This document shows positions 1 through 13,300 of a stretch of 64,000 bases of DNA, one piece after another. Numbering within the stretch: position 1 is the first letter of the stretch; each line of letters begins with the position of its first letter. The translations under genes and the position numbers were made by a program. This DNA comes from Halichondria panicea (taxonomy: Eukaryota; Porifera; Demospongiae; Suberitida; Halichondriidae): NCBI RefSeq assembly GCF_963675165.1, contig NC_087377.1, positions 5,890,042 through 5,954,041 on the forward strand. Reading direction: 5' to 3'. The notes under the pieces were generated by a model. That model ran no database searches, was not told the DNA's origin, and worked only from the letters and a program-made list of their open reading frames with translations.

Positions 1-229
1 TGTACAATTTGCGGGGGAGTTTCTGGTATAATTATTTCACATGAGCCTGTCCATTCACCAACTGCATAAACTAGAGTCTATTGTGGAGCAAAAAACTTGT
101 GTGTGAGTGAACCTGACTATAAAATTATAATACTTATGGGGTTGGGTTACACGTTTGCATGTTAATTTTAAGCCTCCCAAAAGGAAGTTTGAGGGTGCAA
201 GTGTTATCTCAATGAATACCGATTATGCA

Positions 230-3200
230 GGCTCCCGAACAGAATGAGACCTTTTGTGGAATTGACTGCCGGTAAGATTACAGTTATGTAGGCTTGCTGC
301 TATAATAATAGGCTTATATACGTGCATGCATAGCTATGCTCTCTTGCATCTTGTGTGGTTAATTAAATTATGAACGCACAGGGCTATTCAAAACAAGGAA
401 GAAAATTGTTCATCTTTCTACCAAGATGTCTGCAGCGAATGGATGTAAGTTTCAGCGTATAACCTTAATTGCCTTTAATGTAAGTGCACAGTGTATGCAT
501 GGGGATGCATGGAAATGAATGTCCGCTCATTCATGCATGCACCATTGCCTATAGTCATTATGTACATAATACTCACACCAATGAAACCAGCATAATAATT
601 ATATGAATATGCATGCATGCTCTCATGCACAGTTTATAGAGCTAATGCTTTATTTTCTATAGAATTCACCCATACATGGATTATAATATTATAAACCACA
701 TGGAATTCTCAAAATGTTGTTTTGAGAGTATCAACTGCTTGAACGTTTCCTTGTTTGAGACTGATTGTACTACAAATTCATCAGGACGTGATTTTACGTG
801 CGATAGAATATGCCAACGTGGTGACCTGATTGACTCGTTTTTGGAAGATTGCCCCTTTCAGCGTTTCGACTTCTGTGTAAGTAGCATTGCAGGGATATTA
901 GGTCTCATACTATAGCTATAGATAATAGTACATAATTTACTATGTAGCTTTATATCAAAACTTAAAACCCCTTTTATTAATTGAATACATGTAGAGAAGA
1001 GAATTAAGGGTTTGGCTGGTGGCATGCAGTAAAACGGGGCTTAATTAACCATGCAGTTACTAGGTTACTGTAGCTACGTATCTGCACCATCACATAAATC
1101 TTCTTGCAGGATCCCTATCTTCAAAATGTGCTAGATATTGACGATGTTATTTCTGAAGACGATTTCGTCTTTTTTATTGAATTCCTCGAAGAATACATTG
1201 AGAGTGTAAATCCAGAGAATATCGTGAACACTCTTGATAATCTGTTCACAAATCTCATGGATTCCAGTGAATACCTTTTGGATAATGACAATAACACTGA
1301 GGTGAGTATGGCCCCATTACACATTTACAGTTTCTCCTCGTAAGTTTGTCTCTCCTCAGAATAAAAAATTAAGTGCGTAGCAATGACGCTAGTGACTCAG
1401 TATAATTATGCATCCTGTACAAAGTAATTATGTAACAAATAAGCAGCGGAACCTCTGAATAACGGACAAATTACTTATATATACATGTACAGCTTATCCT
1501 TGGAATCTTTGAGGAACTTTTTGATGATGCCATCAATCAAAACTGGACTGATCAATTGAATTCTGCAACTGTTACTGTGAGATAAAATCCAAGTGTTAAT
1601 TGTCAGCATGTGTTAAATTTTAGGTCGCAGACAGTAAGGCGCTTTCTCAAGTGGAGTCTCTCGGAGCAGTTCTGGGCAGTAGACTCGCCAATGGAAACAG
1701 GACAAACCCGTTTAGTTTCAGTGGGACAAACATGAGTACGTGTAACAGCCATGCAATAAATTTTGAGTGCATGGCCAACTTCAAGTGGAAATTGATAGTA
1801 TAATTTGGTGCCATGTTGTTCCATTATAATTAAGCTAATTCGACAAGGACTGCATTTATATAATATACTACATACAACTTGATAATACCATTTAATTTAT
1901 ACACTTTCATACATGCACACAGTGCTCACGATGAACTTTCCGAGTCAAAATAGATCTTTAGATAACCAGCACAGAATCAGTATTCAAGGTTAGTTGTACT
2001 GTTTTAGCCTGTATGAATATGCATAATTATACTAACTATGGTTTTCTGCATGCATGCAGGTGTATCTAGCAGGATACGTTACAGCACTGAAGTGAACATT
2101 CCATTGAAAGTACTTTGTTCAAGTGAAGGTATAAGCTGATAATCACTTAGCCATAATTTAGGGTATCATTTTGTAATTATTTTCTCAAATATAGGATGCT
2201 CTAGTGTTGTGTCGCTGGCTTCTGTCAACAACCTGGCTGCGTACCTACACGAGGGGCTTGTCAGGAGGCAACGCAAAGCCAACAATGTGTCACAGTATGC
2301 CAGGTAAGGTCCTAATGAATTTTTCAGTTTGCTTTTCATAGGTATGTAATCTTAATTCCGCATCACAACTGAATAAAACTGCATTGACTCGTGTAGAAAT
2401 AATCTGAACACTGACTATTTTTACGTAATTTATTGTGCACAATACTATGACTGTGAAGAATGCTCTGAATTTTTACAAACTGACTTATTATTCTGCATGC
2501 ACATAACTATTATTCCAGTTATATGCCTGCTACTCCGCTCCTTTCTGCTCAAATTTTTGGGGTCACGGATATCGTAGAACAGCTAAAAACCGCTCCCATT
2601 CAAATCGTCACTACCTTGGACAGTAATAACCTAACTATGCGAGAATTCATGTGTGTGTTTTGGAATGAAAATAACAAGTAAGTGTAATTTCCTTTTGATG
2701 TATTAATTTTGTTTCAATAATAATTAGTGCAGCAAATTATAATTATCTGTTATGTTTTCCAGATAATCACTTCCATAGTGTATAATTATTATAGCCTGCA
2801 TTATTTGTAGCCTGATTTGTATGGCGCTATAATTATAGTACCATAATTCAAAGGCGTATACTTTTTTTCATTAGGGGGTATACTTTTTCATTTGGGATAC
2901 TCTTTTCATTAGGGATATACTTTTTCTCATTGGTATAACTATTATATACATGAGAGGGTATACTTGTATCTTCTGAGAAGTATACCCCCGAATGAAAAAA
3001 GTATACCCCCTTGAATTATGGCACTAATAATTATAGCACCATAGATTTGTAGCGTATATGTCTGCTGATTAATACAGTACGTTACGGCATTTAGGATTCC
3101 TACAACAATTATAATAATCCTAGCTTCAGATTGATCAGCTCTGATGCAGTATCATAATAATGGTATATACTTCTACTGAGTTAGGCCTTGATGCTTCGTT

Positions 3201-6200
3201 CACGGTCCTATAGCATTAAATGTCCCTTTATACATGTAAGGACTTTATCTTTTCTCGCGTTCACACATTTATATACACGTCACACAGGTCATGGTCCCAC
3301 ACCGGAGTAACAACAGATGATAATGGCAACAATACAATAACATGCACAACTACTCATTTGACAAGCTTTGCAATTCTGGTTAGTGTCAACGAAGTATCAA
3401 CGAACCCTTTGGATTTAATACTTATGTCAACTATCTCGTACATTGGCTGTGTGATCTCGATTATTTGTCTACTGGCTACCATTTTCTGTCTCATAGCTTT
3501 CAAGTACGTAAGTGTTTGGATTTAATACTTATGTAAACCATCTTCGTGGCTGTGTGGTCTCGATTATTTGTCTACTGCATGGCTTTTGTCTCGTATAGCT
3601 TTCAACTACGTAAGTGTGGATGGCTATGTCTACACTTTTAAGGGTTAGGGTTAGGGCTTGGATTAGGATTAAGGGTTGGAGATAATTGAAGAGGGGTCCT
3701 TTTTAATGTCTTTAGGCCTAATCATAAAGTAATAATTAAGACTCTCAATTTTCTCCTTTATATCAATGCTGTTACCACAGCCCTGTGTAAGTAAGTATAC
3801 AATTATAATGCATCCATAAATATACAATCTCTGTGTCTCCTTAGGAAATTTCTCAAGAAAGGGCCACTGCTGTATGTGCACCTCAACTTAGCCATTGCTT
3901 TACTGCTTGGCTACACTGTGTTTGTGCTAGGAGTGGACACAGCAAAAGGGATTACGGTGAGTTAATTAGCACCATGCAGGGATTATAGTTAAACGGCAAT
4001 CAAATGTACCGTCGTGTTCTATCTCTCGGCTGTTGTGTCGCTGCTATACAAACAGATACAAACATGCCATGTATGTGTATTGAATAATCATGATGTGCTA
4101 TTCTAGTGACTGGAGTTTGTAGCAATTATAGTCCCGTATCATATCTGGTCGGGTAATTGCACGTTAATTATCATTGACAGCGTACGTGCAAATACTTGTC
4201 AAGTGTAAGTGCACGTATGCTGTCAATGACGACGCATTATAACGGTTGCGGCTGAAAATGTTAATAAAACTGCAGAGAACTTCATCATAAATGATTAGTA
4301 ATCAATACTACTTTAAGGTGCATGTCATATTTTCACAGGTATGCGTTTTCACTGATATTTTTCATTTTGCTGGTATTAAATTCTGTTGTGAAATTCGTAA
4401 CGTTTCTAATTACTCGCAAGTGAGATTCATTGCAATTTCCAATTATCTGCGAGTACATATTTTTGCGATTTTACTCTCATTCGCAGAAATTAATACTCGC
4501 GGAAAATATGTCACCTTAAGGGTATACTTATGGTTACTCGTGCAATAAGGGATATAGTACTCATACCAAACACTCGGCTACACTACGCCTCGTGGAATCG
4601 GAAGCCTTGCCATTGCTTGTTACTTGTGCTCGTAATCCCTAATTATGCAAAATGAGCCATGCATTTCAGCTCTTAGACTAATTATAGTGAAACATTCGGT
4701 AGCCACTGAGTCAAAAGACTTAGGCTATTGGGTTGTGTCGTACTTCGTTAATTATTTCTTATGAGCCTAGCTCTCTTAAATTGATCATGACCGTTTTGGA
4801 TGGTGATCAGTTCCACGTATTTCTTGCTTTTTAATTCATTCCAGGTACTCTGTACTATTGTGGCTGCAGTGATACAATATTTCTTTCTGGCAAGTTTCTG
4901 TTGGATGCTCTCAGAGGCGGTGATGCTTTACCTACTTGTGGTGAAGGTATTTGGTAGTGCAGCAAAGAGATGGTACTGGCTACTGATACTTGGTTGGGGT
5001 GAGTGCATGAGCTATAATATACGATATATGTCAAGGTAGAGAATAGGAAGCGCGAACCATGCAGCTACTTATACGTAGCTCATCAGTCCATGTTCCAAAT
5101 GCACCCATGCAATTGGTTCGCTTAAAATATTTGTTTACCTGACAATAGGTGTACCGCTGCCAATTGTTGCCATTTCAGCTGGCGTCTTACGCATGGAATA
5201 TGGGAACAATAACAGGTATATAAGTCGCTGTAGGTGTCCCCATGCAGAAAATAAGTTATCATCTTGTCTTTAAACCTCCAGTTGCTGGATAAACAGAGGA
5301 CCAGCTGTGTACACATTTGTAGGACCAATGCTCCTTATCATTTTGGTGAGTACGTGGGTGCTCTCCATTGCAAGGTTTAGTTATAGCTGTTATCTTGTAG
5401 CGTATATGTAGTGTTTATTCCTCATGGATTCACTGAACAGATCGAAGCTTGCAAACGATCTCATGCACTGCAGGGAAGGTGCTTTTATAAGTACTTGCGT
5501 GTACGCTCTTGACTAAACATGCATGCATGTGTATAGTGCAATGATTAAGTAAACGGCATTTGAATGTACTCATTTACGTGCATGGTCCATCCCCTGTGCA
5601 GATCAACACAGTGATTCTGATATTGACAGTAGTGAGCATTGTACGAGGGAAGAAGTTCGGTGGAGGAGAAGTCCAGGTCAAGACAAGAACACTAGTAAAG
5701 TACGTCGTGAATCATGTAGTTTATGTACAGTAGGTCGTATAATTATTTAGACAAAATAAGGCACTCGATCTTTGCTTCCTGTACTTAGCTAATTGCCAAT
5801 GTATGAAATTAAGACACAACATTTACATGAACATACACAGGACGACCTTACAGAGTACAGTGATCTTGCTCCCTCTGCTGGGCATCACATGGGTCATTGG
5901 CTTGTTTGCAGTGAATGAAAACACTCAAGTGTTTGCTTGGCTGTTTATATTAACAAATTCTTTCCAGGTATGGCACATGCAGTAAAATGTTTAATTATAG
6001 ATACATCTTTCGAATTCCTCAGTCAGTTTGTGTTTCTTTTGTTCATAATTATTATTTAGGGGATGTTCATCTTCGTCTTTCATGTATTGAGAAACGAGTA
6101 TATAATAAGGAGATTAAAATTCTGCTGCTGTAAGACTAGAGTGAAGAAAACAACGGAAAACAAAACCTCTGCAATGGTAATGATTCTAACCATGCATGCA

Positions 6201-6688
6201 CGTTTGCAATGATCGAGCTATACTATACCTATCAGTTTCTAATGAATTGCTATAATTCTAACCTTGTCTTGTATGCATGTACATTGCATACTTTTATAGC
6301 GAAATGAAAATTAATGATAAATTATGTGAAACACACCATTTTGTAGTAATTACTTCAAGCACCTGCAAAACTATGTATGCATAATTATAAGCACGTCCTA
6401 ATTGTTACTTTTTGTATAGAAGTTGGAGGGTAAATCAGCTGTTAACAAGACTTATAACTTCACCCTCACCACCGAGCCTTATACTGCAGAGTATCTAGAT
6501 AATGAGAGTAAGTTACTTCTGATCATGCACATGTTATTAGCTCCTAGAACAATTAACAGCCTTTATGATTCTGTGTGCCCCAGCTCATTATAAAAACAAG
6601 GATTTAAACTGATTGTGCAGATTGTGGTGTAACTTTTTCCCAAGACAAAGATACAGTGGCAGACATGATAATTAAGCATGAACTCTAA
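230..6688 (+). CDS. Adhesion GPCR 'A' (5' end unresolved)
   Basis: Cell-surface receptor of the adhesion GPCR class, about 20 exons, roughly 745 residues visible. Exons lie near 230-272, 381-446, 662-876, 1110-1302, 1493-1576, 1624-1735, 1921-1988, 2060-2129, 2195-2304, 2519-2677, 3289-3503, 3845-3957, 4845-4998, 5149-5217, 5282-5345, 5602-5700, 5841-5967, 6060-6176, 6421-6508 and 6621-6688. The first three join in frame into a cysteine-rich segment, followed by an acidic, helical GAIN-like region. The GPS ends CTTTHLTSF at about 3345-3372, so cleavage is expected between T and S. Seven hydrophobic segments follow, including SFCWMLSEAVMLYLL (TM3) and LLPLLGITWVIGLF (TM6). Exons of 154 and 127 nt match those in B and C exactly. 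The start codon and signal peptide were not found and may lie left of the window. It ends convergently with B. Confidence 0.85.
2820..3051. repeat. Inverted-repeat (MITE-like) element in an intron of A
   Basis: The two ends are inverted copies of about 50 bp with a few mismatches: a left arm with CATAATTCAAAGGCGTATAC and a right arm with GTATACCCCCTTGAATTATG. Between them are several GTATACTTTTTCATT-like repeats. It lies in the intron between the exons ending at 2677 and starting at 3289. It holds no coding potential and would fold as a long hairpin. Confidence 0.7.
3289..3503 (+). other. GPS and TM1 exon of receptor A
   Basis: A single exon carries the end of the GAIN domain, the GPS and the first membrane helix. 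The GPS reads SWSHTGV, then a cysteine before TTTHLTSFAIL. The expected cleavage site is HLT/S, and the residues after it (SFAILVS) match the tethered-agonist pattern known for the family. The donor that fits the next exon is GTACGT after TTTCAA, giving phase 2 and the join K-K-F-L at TM2. A decayed copy of the 3' half of this exon follows directly. Confidence 0.8.
3510..3680 (+). pseudogene. Decayed TM1 exon copy followed by TTAGGG-like repeats
   Basis: About 100 bp starting near 3514 repeat the 3' half of the TM1 exon, including TCGATTATTTGTCTACTG, with substitutions and small deletions. The copy has no acceptor of its own and its GTACGT donor has become CTACGT. It is followed at about 3637-3680 by short TTAGGG and GATTAGG-like units. 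I read it as a tandem partial exon duplication that is not used. Confidence 0.7.
4310..4521. repeat. CTTAAGGTG inverted-repeat element, copy 1
   Basis: Terminal inverted repeats CTTTAAGGTG...ATATTTTC and GAAAATATGTCACCTTAAG flank about 170 bp that includes CATTTTGCTGGTAT and TTTTTGCGATTTTACTC. A second copy lies at 27107-27312 in an intron of gene C. It is a non-autonomous DNA transposon candidate within the intron between TM2 and TM3 of A. Confidence 0.75.
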
Positions 6689-7331
6689 AGATATAATTAT
6701 CATTGAGGAGATGGTAACAAAACAATAATTTTTGCACATGCAGTATAAAATAATTTACATACAAAAATGTACGTGCATAATAAGTTTATAATCCATCAAC
6801 AGTCTCTTATACTTTCACTATACGTTAGAGACGTACGTACATGTATACATGACTGCATATTAAATAGTGTGTGACGTGTGTAGACTACTGTATACTGTAT
6901 TCTGTACTTAATTTCCATATAATTTATTGATACAATTATTCTGAAACATAATAATGCAGTACGATTTATGGTGGGCGTCTAAAAATGTGAGTGCATGTAT
7001 AAGCCTTATTATGAGGTTGTGGTAGCAGATTATAGTCTCCCTATAATTATACTGCCCCACTAGAGGCAACATTTTTGGACAATTGTACATTCAGGCGCCC
7101 CCCCCACCCCCCCTCCGGTCATTACGGCCCTGGATAAGCAACGTACACAAGTGTATGCAAAATTCATTAATGGGAAGATAAAAAGTTGTGCAACGTACAA
7201 CAAAGAAACTATTGACAGACATGTACATAATTATAGTTATGACCATAAAATTAATGTTTTCCAAGCATACTTGCATATGTGTGTTCATGTGTTCATTATC
7301 TCATAATAGTATAATAGTTTACAGTTTGGAG
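6689..7331. other. Convergent intergenic region between A and B
   Basis: This stretch separates the stop codons of A and B and should hold both 3' UTRs. I saw no gene. At about 7093-7135 there is a C-rich run followed by TCCGGTCATTACGGCC, which looks like a fragment of a dispersed repeat. Confidence 0.6.
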
Positions 7332-10300
7332 CTACGTACATGTAGTTTCAGATTGATCAACAATTTTTGCACTTTCTTTTTTATTTGCCATATTCTCTTT
7401 GTTTCCGACACCATCATTTTCAATTTTACATGCGGTGACAACATCTGGGGGAACATTTATAACTTGTTCACTTTCTTGCATTTCAAGCTGTTCCTCCAGA
7501 TTTTCTTCAAAATCTCCCAAACTAACAGAGACTTTTTGACTTGAGGAAATATCATCATTGAGAATAGAAGCGGTTGTTTCACCTCTCTCCAAAGTGTAAC
7601 GTTTATTGGGTGGCAGTTTTAGACTGCTCCGCGACACCTGCTTGCGCAGGGTGTCCCGTGCTGACCTTGCTCTGGAGCTGTTCCACACCTAAAGCATGTA
7701 CAGACATCATGAATGACACTGATATAAGTATACACAACATGCATGGTCGGAGAATCTAATTTTACGATATTCCAAATTCTAAGTATCTCACAGATACAAT
7801 GATTCACACCTTGTCTGATCTCACAACATGGAAGAAAAAGATGAATAGACCCTGCAGTACGTGTATTGTGAACAAATAAGCAGACACATAATTTATGTAT
7901 TACTGGATTGTATGCATGCTCAGAAGCACAAGCATCGATCAACAGTTGGTGACTATAATTATTATAAAAAATTATATTTACCTGCAGTGAGTTGATGATC
8001 GTAAAGAGCCAGGCAAACAAAGTGGTGTTGTCATTAACTGTAAAGATGCCCAGTATCCACGTCACACCCAGCAGAGGCAACAGCACTAGTGTGCTAGTCA
8101 GTAGTTTGCTTTAGGGGGGGGGGGGTGAAACGATTGTAACACATTAAAATTATTAAATCATGTATGTATAGATATAGGGTGGTAATAACACTATACGTAA
8201 CTCTTAATTAAAACATAAACTACATGTATGAGTCTGGGGAAGCAGTATGGTGAAAAAAACATTCTGTATTTAGTAAGCTCCTACATGTATATAGCCCTCA
8301 AAGTTGGTACAATTGACCTACGTACTACACATTATGTGCTCCGGTGTCTAATTAACTTACACAAAGAGTGTTTTTCTTTCACTTATGTCCATGCTCTCAG
8401 ACTCTCTCCTCTTTCCTGTTATCGTTCTCCCCCGTTTGACCGAACCACGAGCTGCCCTGAATACTGTCACCAGGGCGATAACCAAGAACACTAGGTTCAC
8501 CTACATGCACAGAATGATTTATGCAGAATCTCCATAATGACAAAATAAAGAACATAGACGGATTTATTTAATTATCACAACTCTCAGTGAGCATTAATAA
8601 AATTTACCCGTATAATAATTATTATGGATCAATAATGTACTGGTGCACTGGACAGAAACTTAGCTTAACTATCATGTCACCTACATTTGTACATCACTCA
8701 CACACATGCAGTCAAACCCCATGGGCCCATGCACAATTATAATTATATTCAATTTTCTTACCATAATGATGGCCAGCATTGGACCCACAAAGCCCCATAT
8801 CACTCCATTGGAAGTGGGCAGCCAGCAACTGCACAAATCAATAAGCAATAAATATACGTGTTAATATACATGCAATAATTAGTGTAGTGTACGGTAAGTA
8901 CGAAATTTATATAAACTTTTATGCGGTACACATGCAGCTATAACTATAGTGCAACATGCATCTAGGGCGGTCAGAATTGTCTTTAAATATAGTTTAAACA
9001 GTTGAGTTAATTTACTTACTAGTTTAGAATGCCTTCAGTATACACGCCATACCCAGCTGTGCTTACAGCCACCGTAATCACCACTGGTATCACAGGGAGA
9101 CCTATACAGGAGATAGAAGTTACAGTTACAGTAAATAAAGCTACATGTAAGATTTTAAATTTAGTCTATATAACCGTGGGCTCTCTCTCTCTAACACCAG
9201 TACCGTATTACTAGAATGTTTTGCGTGCATCTAACATATGCGAACTTTGCAAGCGTTAATTGATCACTTCGCAAAAACAAAATCTCAAACCTAAATTAGT
9301 TCTGGTAATTATACACATAATCCTTACCAGAACGTAATAGTTAGATCCATTGTATAGTTCCCACAAAAATCAACAACCACTTAATTGAGACAAAGATCTT
9401 CATGGACCATTAATTTATTCTAATGTAGCTGAGACACAATTTACCAGAGGCAAATGCAACACTCACCATATCCTACCAGTAAGAAGAACCACCATTTCTC
9501 AGAGAGCTTTGAGAAGACAACCACAAGCATAAGATAGAGCATAATTCCCTCACACAGCATCCAGGAAAAGGAGGCAAGGAAGAAATAGTGCAACCAGACA
9601 GCCACAAACACACACGCACCCTACATGTGGGTGGGCGGGAACGTTCCGTTTATTCGTTTGTGTATAACATAGATGTACGCCATGACAGTACACCAAACTA
9701 GAGTACAATCCTCAGTTAATTACATAGCTACATGTACGTACATCAAATGCAAATTATGAATAGAGTCTTGAGGATCAATGACATGTACGTACCAACATAA
9801 TTATACGAGAAAACACGCTGAACACACTATCTAATTTCCGTTGACAAATCGACTAAGTCGTCCCATTGTACTTGTCCGTAAGAAGGACCTATAATTATAT
9901 CGACAAAGTGCTCCTGACTATTGGCTTCCATGCAAATAACATCTACTCCAGCTACTCACATGATTAGCCCTGGCCGTCTCTATACCTGCCACAAACATGA
10001 GGTAGCCGAGGAACAAACTGATTGAGAGATTAAGGTGGATGAAATAGTGAACCTTGCGAAAGAGCTCTGACCTGCAAACAGAGGGTCGGATAGCTATAAT
10101 CATGATGATTCTGGCAAAGTATATCAGACAAAGATTCATGCGAGGTGGTTTTGTGATCTTAACAATAATGTGGAAAATGGTCCTAATTACGATTACTATT
10201 AATTGTAGCTACTTGTTACAATACTGGCAATTAATTACTGACTTCTCTTACCCCATAACTACAAAGAAGATGATAGTTGCCAGGAGACAAATCAGAGAAA

Positions 10301-13300
10301 TAGCACAGCCAATGTATGAAACGATCTGCAATGCTAGCAGCTCAGTAACACTCACACCAGTGTCATTGTTCTGTGGGAGGATTAAGTTTTAGCCTACAGC
10401 ACTTATGAAAAAAGTCTTATTATAGTGCAAATTAAGTGTACATAACAAATTGTAACTGACTCACTGGCAAGGCAACCAATATGTTACACACGGTATTGAA
10501 TTGCAGCACCTAATTTCTGACACTGGAACAAATTTGTGTATAATAGAAAATCTAAAAATTACCTGGGGTCAGTAAAAGACTGAATACTCATACAGTAAGA
10601 CTAGTGTAGCTATAGTGTCAATCAAAGCCTCCAAGACTGATCCCTAGTTATGTATACAATGTATATATGCATGCAATAAGCAGCTACTAAACTCACCCCA
10701 GCATCGAGAGTTCCTGAGAGGTCTACTAGAACGGCAAAGCTGGTCAGGTGAGTGGCATTGCATGTGATAGTGAGTGTCTTGTTGTCAGCGCTCCACTCCT
10801 GACTCATCATGGCCACACCATCTGTCTCCCACGACCCAGAGCCAATGCTGTGTGTGTGCGTGCGAGGAACAGTACACTCATAATAGTTTGTATACACATC
10901 ATCAATAAATTATGGTATCTCTAAAATGAATAGATGCTATAGCCAAAACTCGCTAAGTAAGTTGACCATAATTTTGTTTATACACAGCTAGGGTTTTCCA
11001 CTAACTAATTCCTCTATGTAATTGGCAGCATTGTTTAGTCTCCCACAAAAAGAAACAATTAGTAAGCACTCACGGAGTTGAGAATTGCCAGAAAGCACAG
11101 ATATACTTAGCAGTACTGGAGTTACTATCAGCATCAAACACAAACTTCATAACAATGGGGTCAGTCTGTAGCATTGGAGAATTTAACACGCCTCTCTGGG
11201 CCACTTGAGTTGATAAGACCATGGAAGCAACCTCTGTCGAGTTCCTAAAGTGAGTGGGGAGATAACGTTTAGTCACCCGGGACTGGAAATATACCTTAAT
11301 TTATGAAACGGACATTCCCATTTCATGTGCGTGCTTTCAATGCTTGTTAATGTACACTGGGGTCAGTGCAACTACGACCAGTTGCTAATTAAGTGCCTCT
11401 AGCAAATTCACTAAGAGGAACATGTCATTAGTTGAAAGTGTATAATTATAGGTATGATTGACTCTACATGTATAAGGGGAGAATAAGAAAGGTGGACCTG
11501 CAACGCTTGCAAGCATAAAAGAGGGTGGATCTGCCAAGAGGTTAAAGTTCACAATGGCTGCTGCTTTCTGGCAGTGAAGCTTTGCAGCTGTTATTATTTG
11601 CTCTCTTAGGTGCTAGTAAGAAGCTATAATCTAAACTTTGTGTGAACAGCGAATAGTGGCTACAAGCCTAGCTATAATTATCTTGAATTGCAACCGTCGT
11701 CCGTCGAGCAGTTACAGCTGGCACACACACACACACAAAACGTTATCGCCGTTATCGCCTCCTGCAGCTACGCCCGAGGCATAACAAAATATCCGGGTAA
11801 CGATAGGTTACTCACCGTGTCACAGGTAGTACCTGCTCCATATTTCTGTACAGGATGGTACTCACGGGGACTGATGTGCCTGTAACAGAACAAATGCATC
11901 AGAGTTTGAGACATTTCAGCGAGAGTAATTATAGGTAGGGGACAAAGCGTACGTTTCTCCTATCATGACTATGAGCAAGGGTATGGAGCAAGCCCCTTTT
12001 GGGTCGATATCACAAATGTACGCTTTGATCTATGAATCATACGAGGAATTAGGAGACCCCCCTTGAACAATCTCTAAACCTGCCCCTACTGTATACTTAT
12101 ACAATGCACCAATAGTTAAAGTTGTGTAACAATTTGCATAACAATGCAAAATAATTTTCATTCTCCAACTCGCACAAAAACAACTACAACTGTACAGTGA
12201 CACAGTGGCCCTCAATCCCCAACTGAAGCATCTGCGGACATTCATCAGGCCCCCATACTTCCAGAACATACCCGATCAAGCCTTCCCAACTTTGTATGGG
12301 GAAACCTAGATGGACAACAGTTTGCCGTGCTACTTGGCACCACATACACCAAGTCGTTCACTGGAGACGCAACTGCTTTTCGATCCCCTTCTGTAATGCA
12401 GGCAAAGACTTTGTCTCCAGATTGTACCTAGCCTATGGATCGGCCTCAGCCCTAGAATCAGTTGCATTCTAGGCAACCATCGTGCTCCCCATCTTACTCC
12501 TCCAGAAACCAAAAAAGCAAAAGATCTAAGACCAAAGACCACATCAAAATAATGTGTTGAGAGAAGAATGGCGCTATGGCTACAAGGCGATTTGGAGAGC
12601 TAACGAAAGAAGGCATGGCTTTGCAATCAAGGCTTCCCAGAGACAGATCCAGAAGTCCCAAAGACTCCAACTTGCTTGCGAACCTGATGTTCAAGGGGAA
12701 ATACAAGGCTGCACTGGATCTCCTGTCCAATGAAAAAAGGGGGCATCCTCCATCTGAAAGACCCAACTGACCCAAATGATCCTACCTCACAGACGGTCAA
12801 AGAGAGCCTGATAAACAAACACCAGCAAGGCCAATTAAGAGGCTCAACCCAACTGCATCTTTGAAGATGAGCCGCAGGACCAACACCCCATCCTATTTGG
12901 GTCCCTTGACGCCAGTGCCATCCGTTCAGCAATTATTAAAGTGTCGGGAGCGGCAGGGCCGTCGCCAGGCCTTGATGCACACGAGTGGAGACGTCTATGT
13001 ACCAGCCACAAAGAAGCTTCCAGAGATCTATGCAACTCCCTTGCAGCAGTGGCCAGAAGAATCTGCTCCTCTTATGTGGACCCTACACATAATTATCAAG
13101 CCACTACTTGCAAGCCGCCATATTGCCCTTGACAAAAACCCTGGAGTGAGACCCAGAGGTATTGGAGACACAGCACGCAGGATAATCGCCAAAGCGATCC
13201 TAACAATTATTTCCACTGATATTTAGGAAGCAACAGGCTGTCGCCAACTGTGTGGAGGCCAAATCTCTGGTACTTGAGGCAACAATACATGCAGCTAGAT

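Noticed and set aside
1-120. First exon of A with an ATG at 41
   Set aside because: The frame ends at a good GTGAGT, but its phase does not fit the exon at 230, and the peptide is not a signal sequence.
3637-3680. Telomere
   Set aside because: Only a few imperfect TTAGGG-like units inside a gene intron; coding sequence continues on both sides.
7619-8086. Single 155-codon minus frame
   Set aside because: It reads from a true 7TM exon of B through an intron; only 7982-8086 and 7810-7851 are coding, by splice phase.
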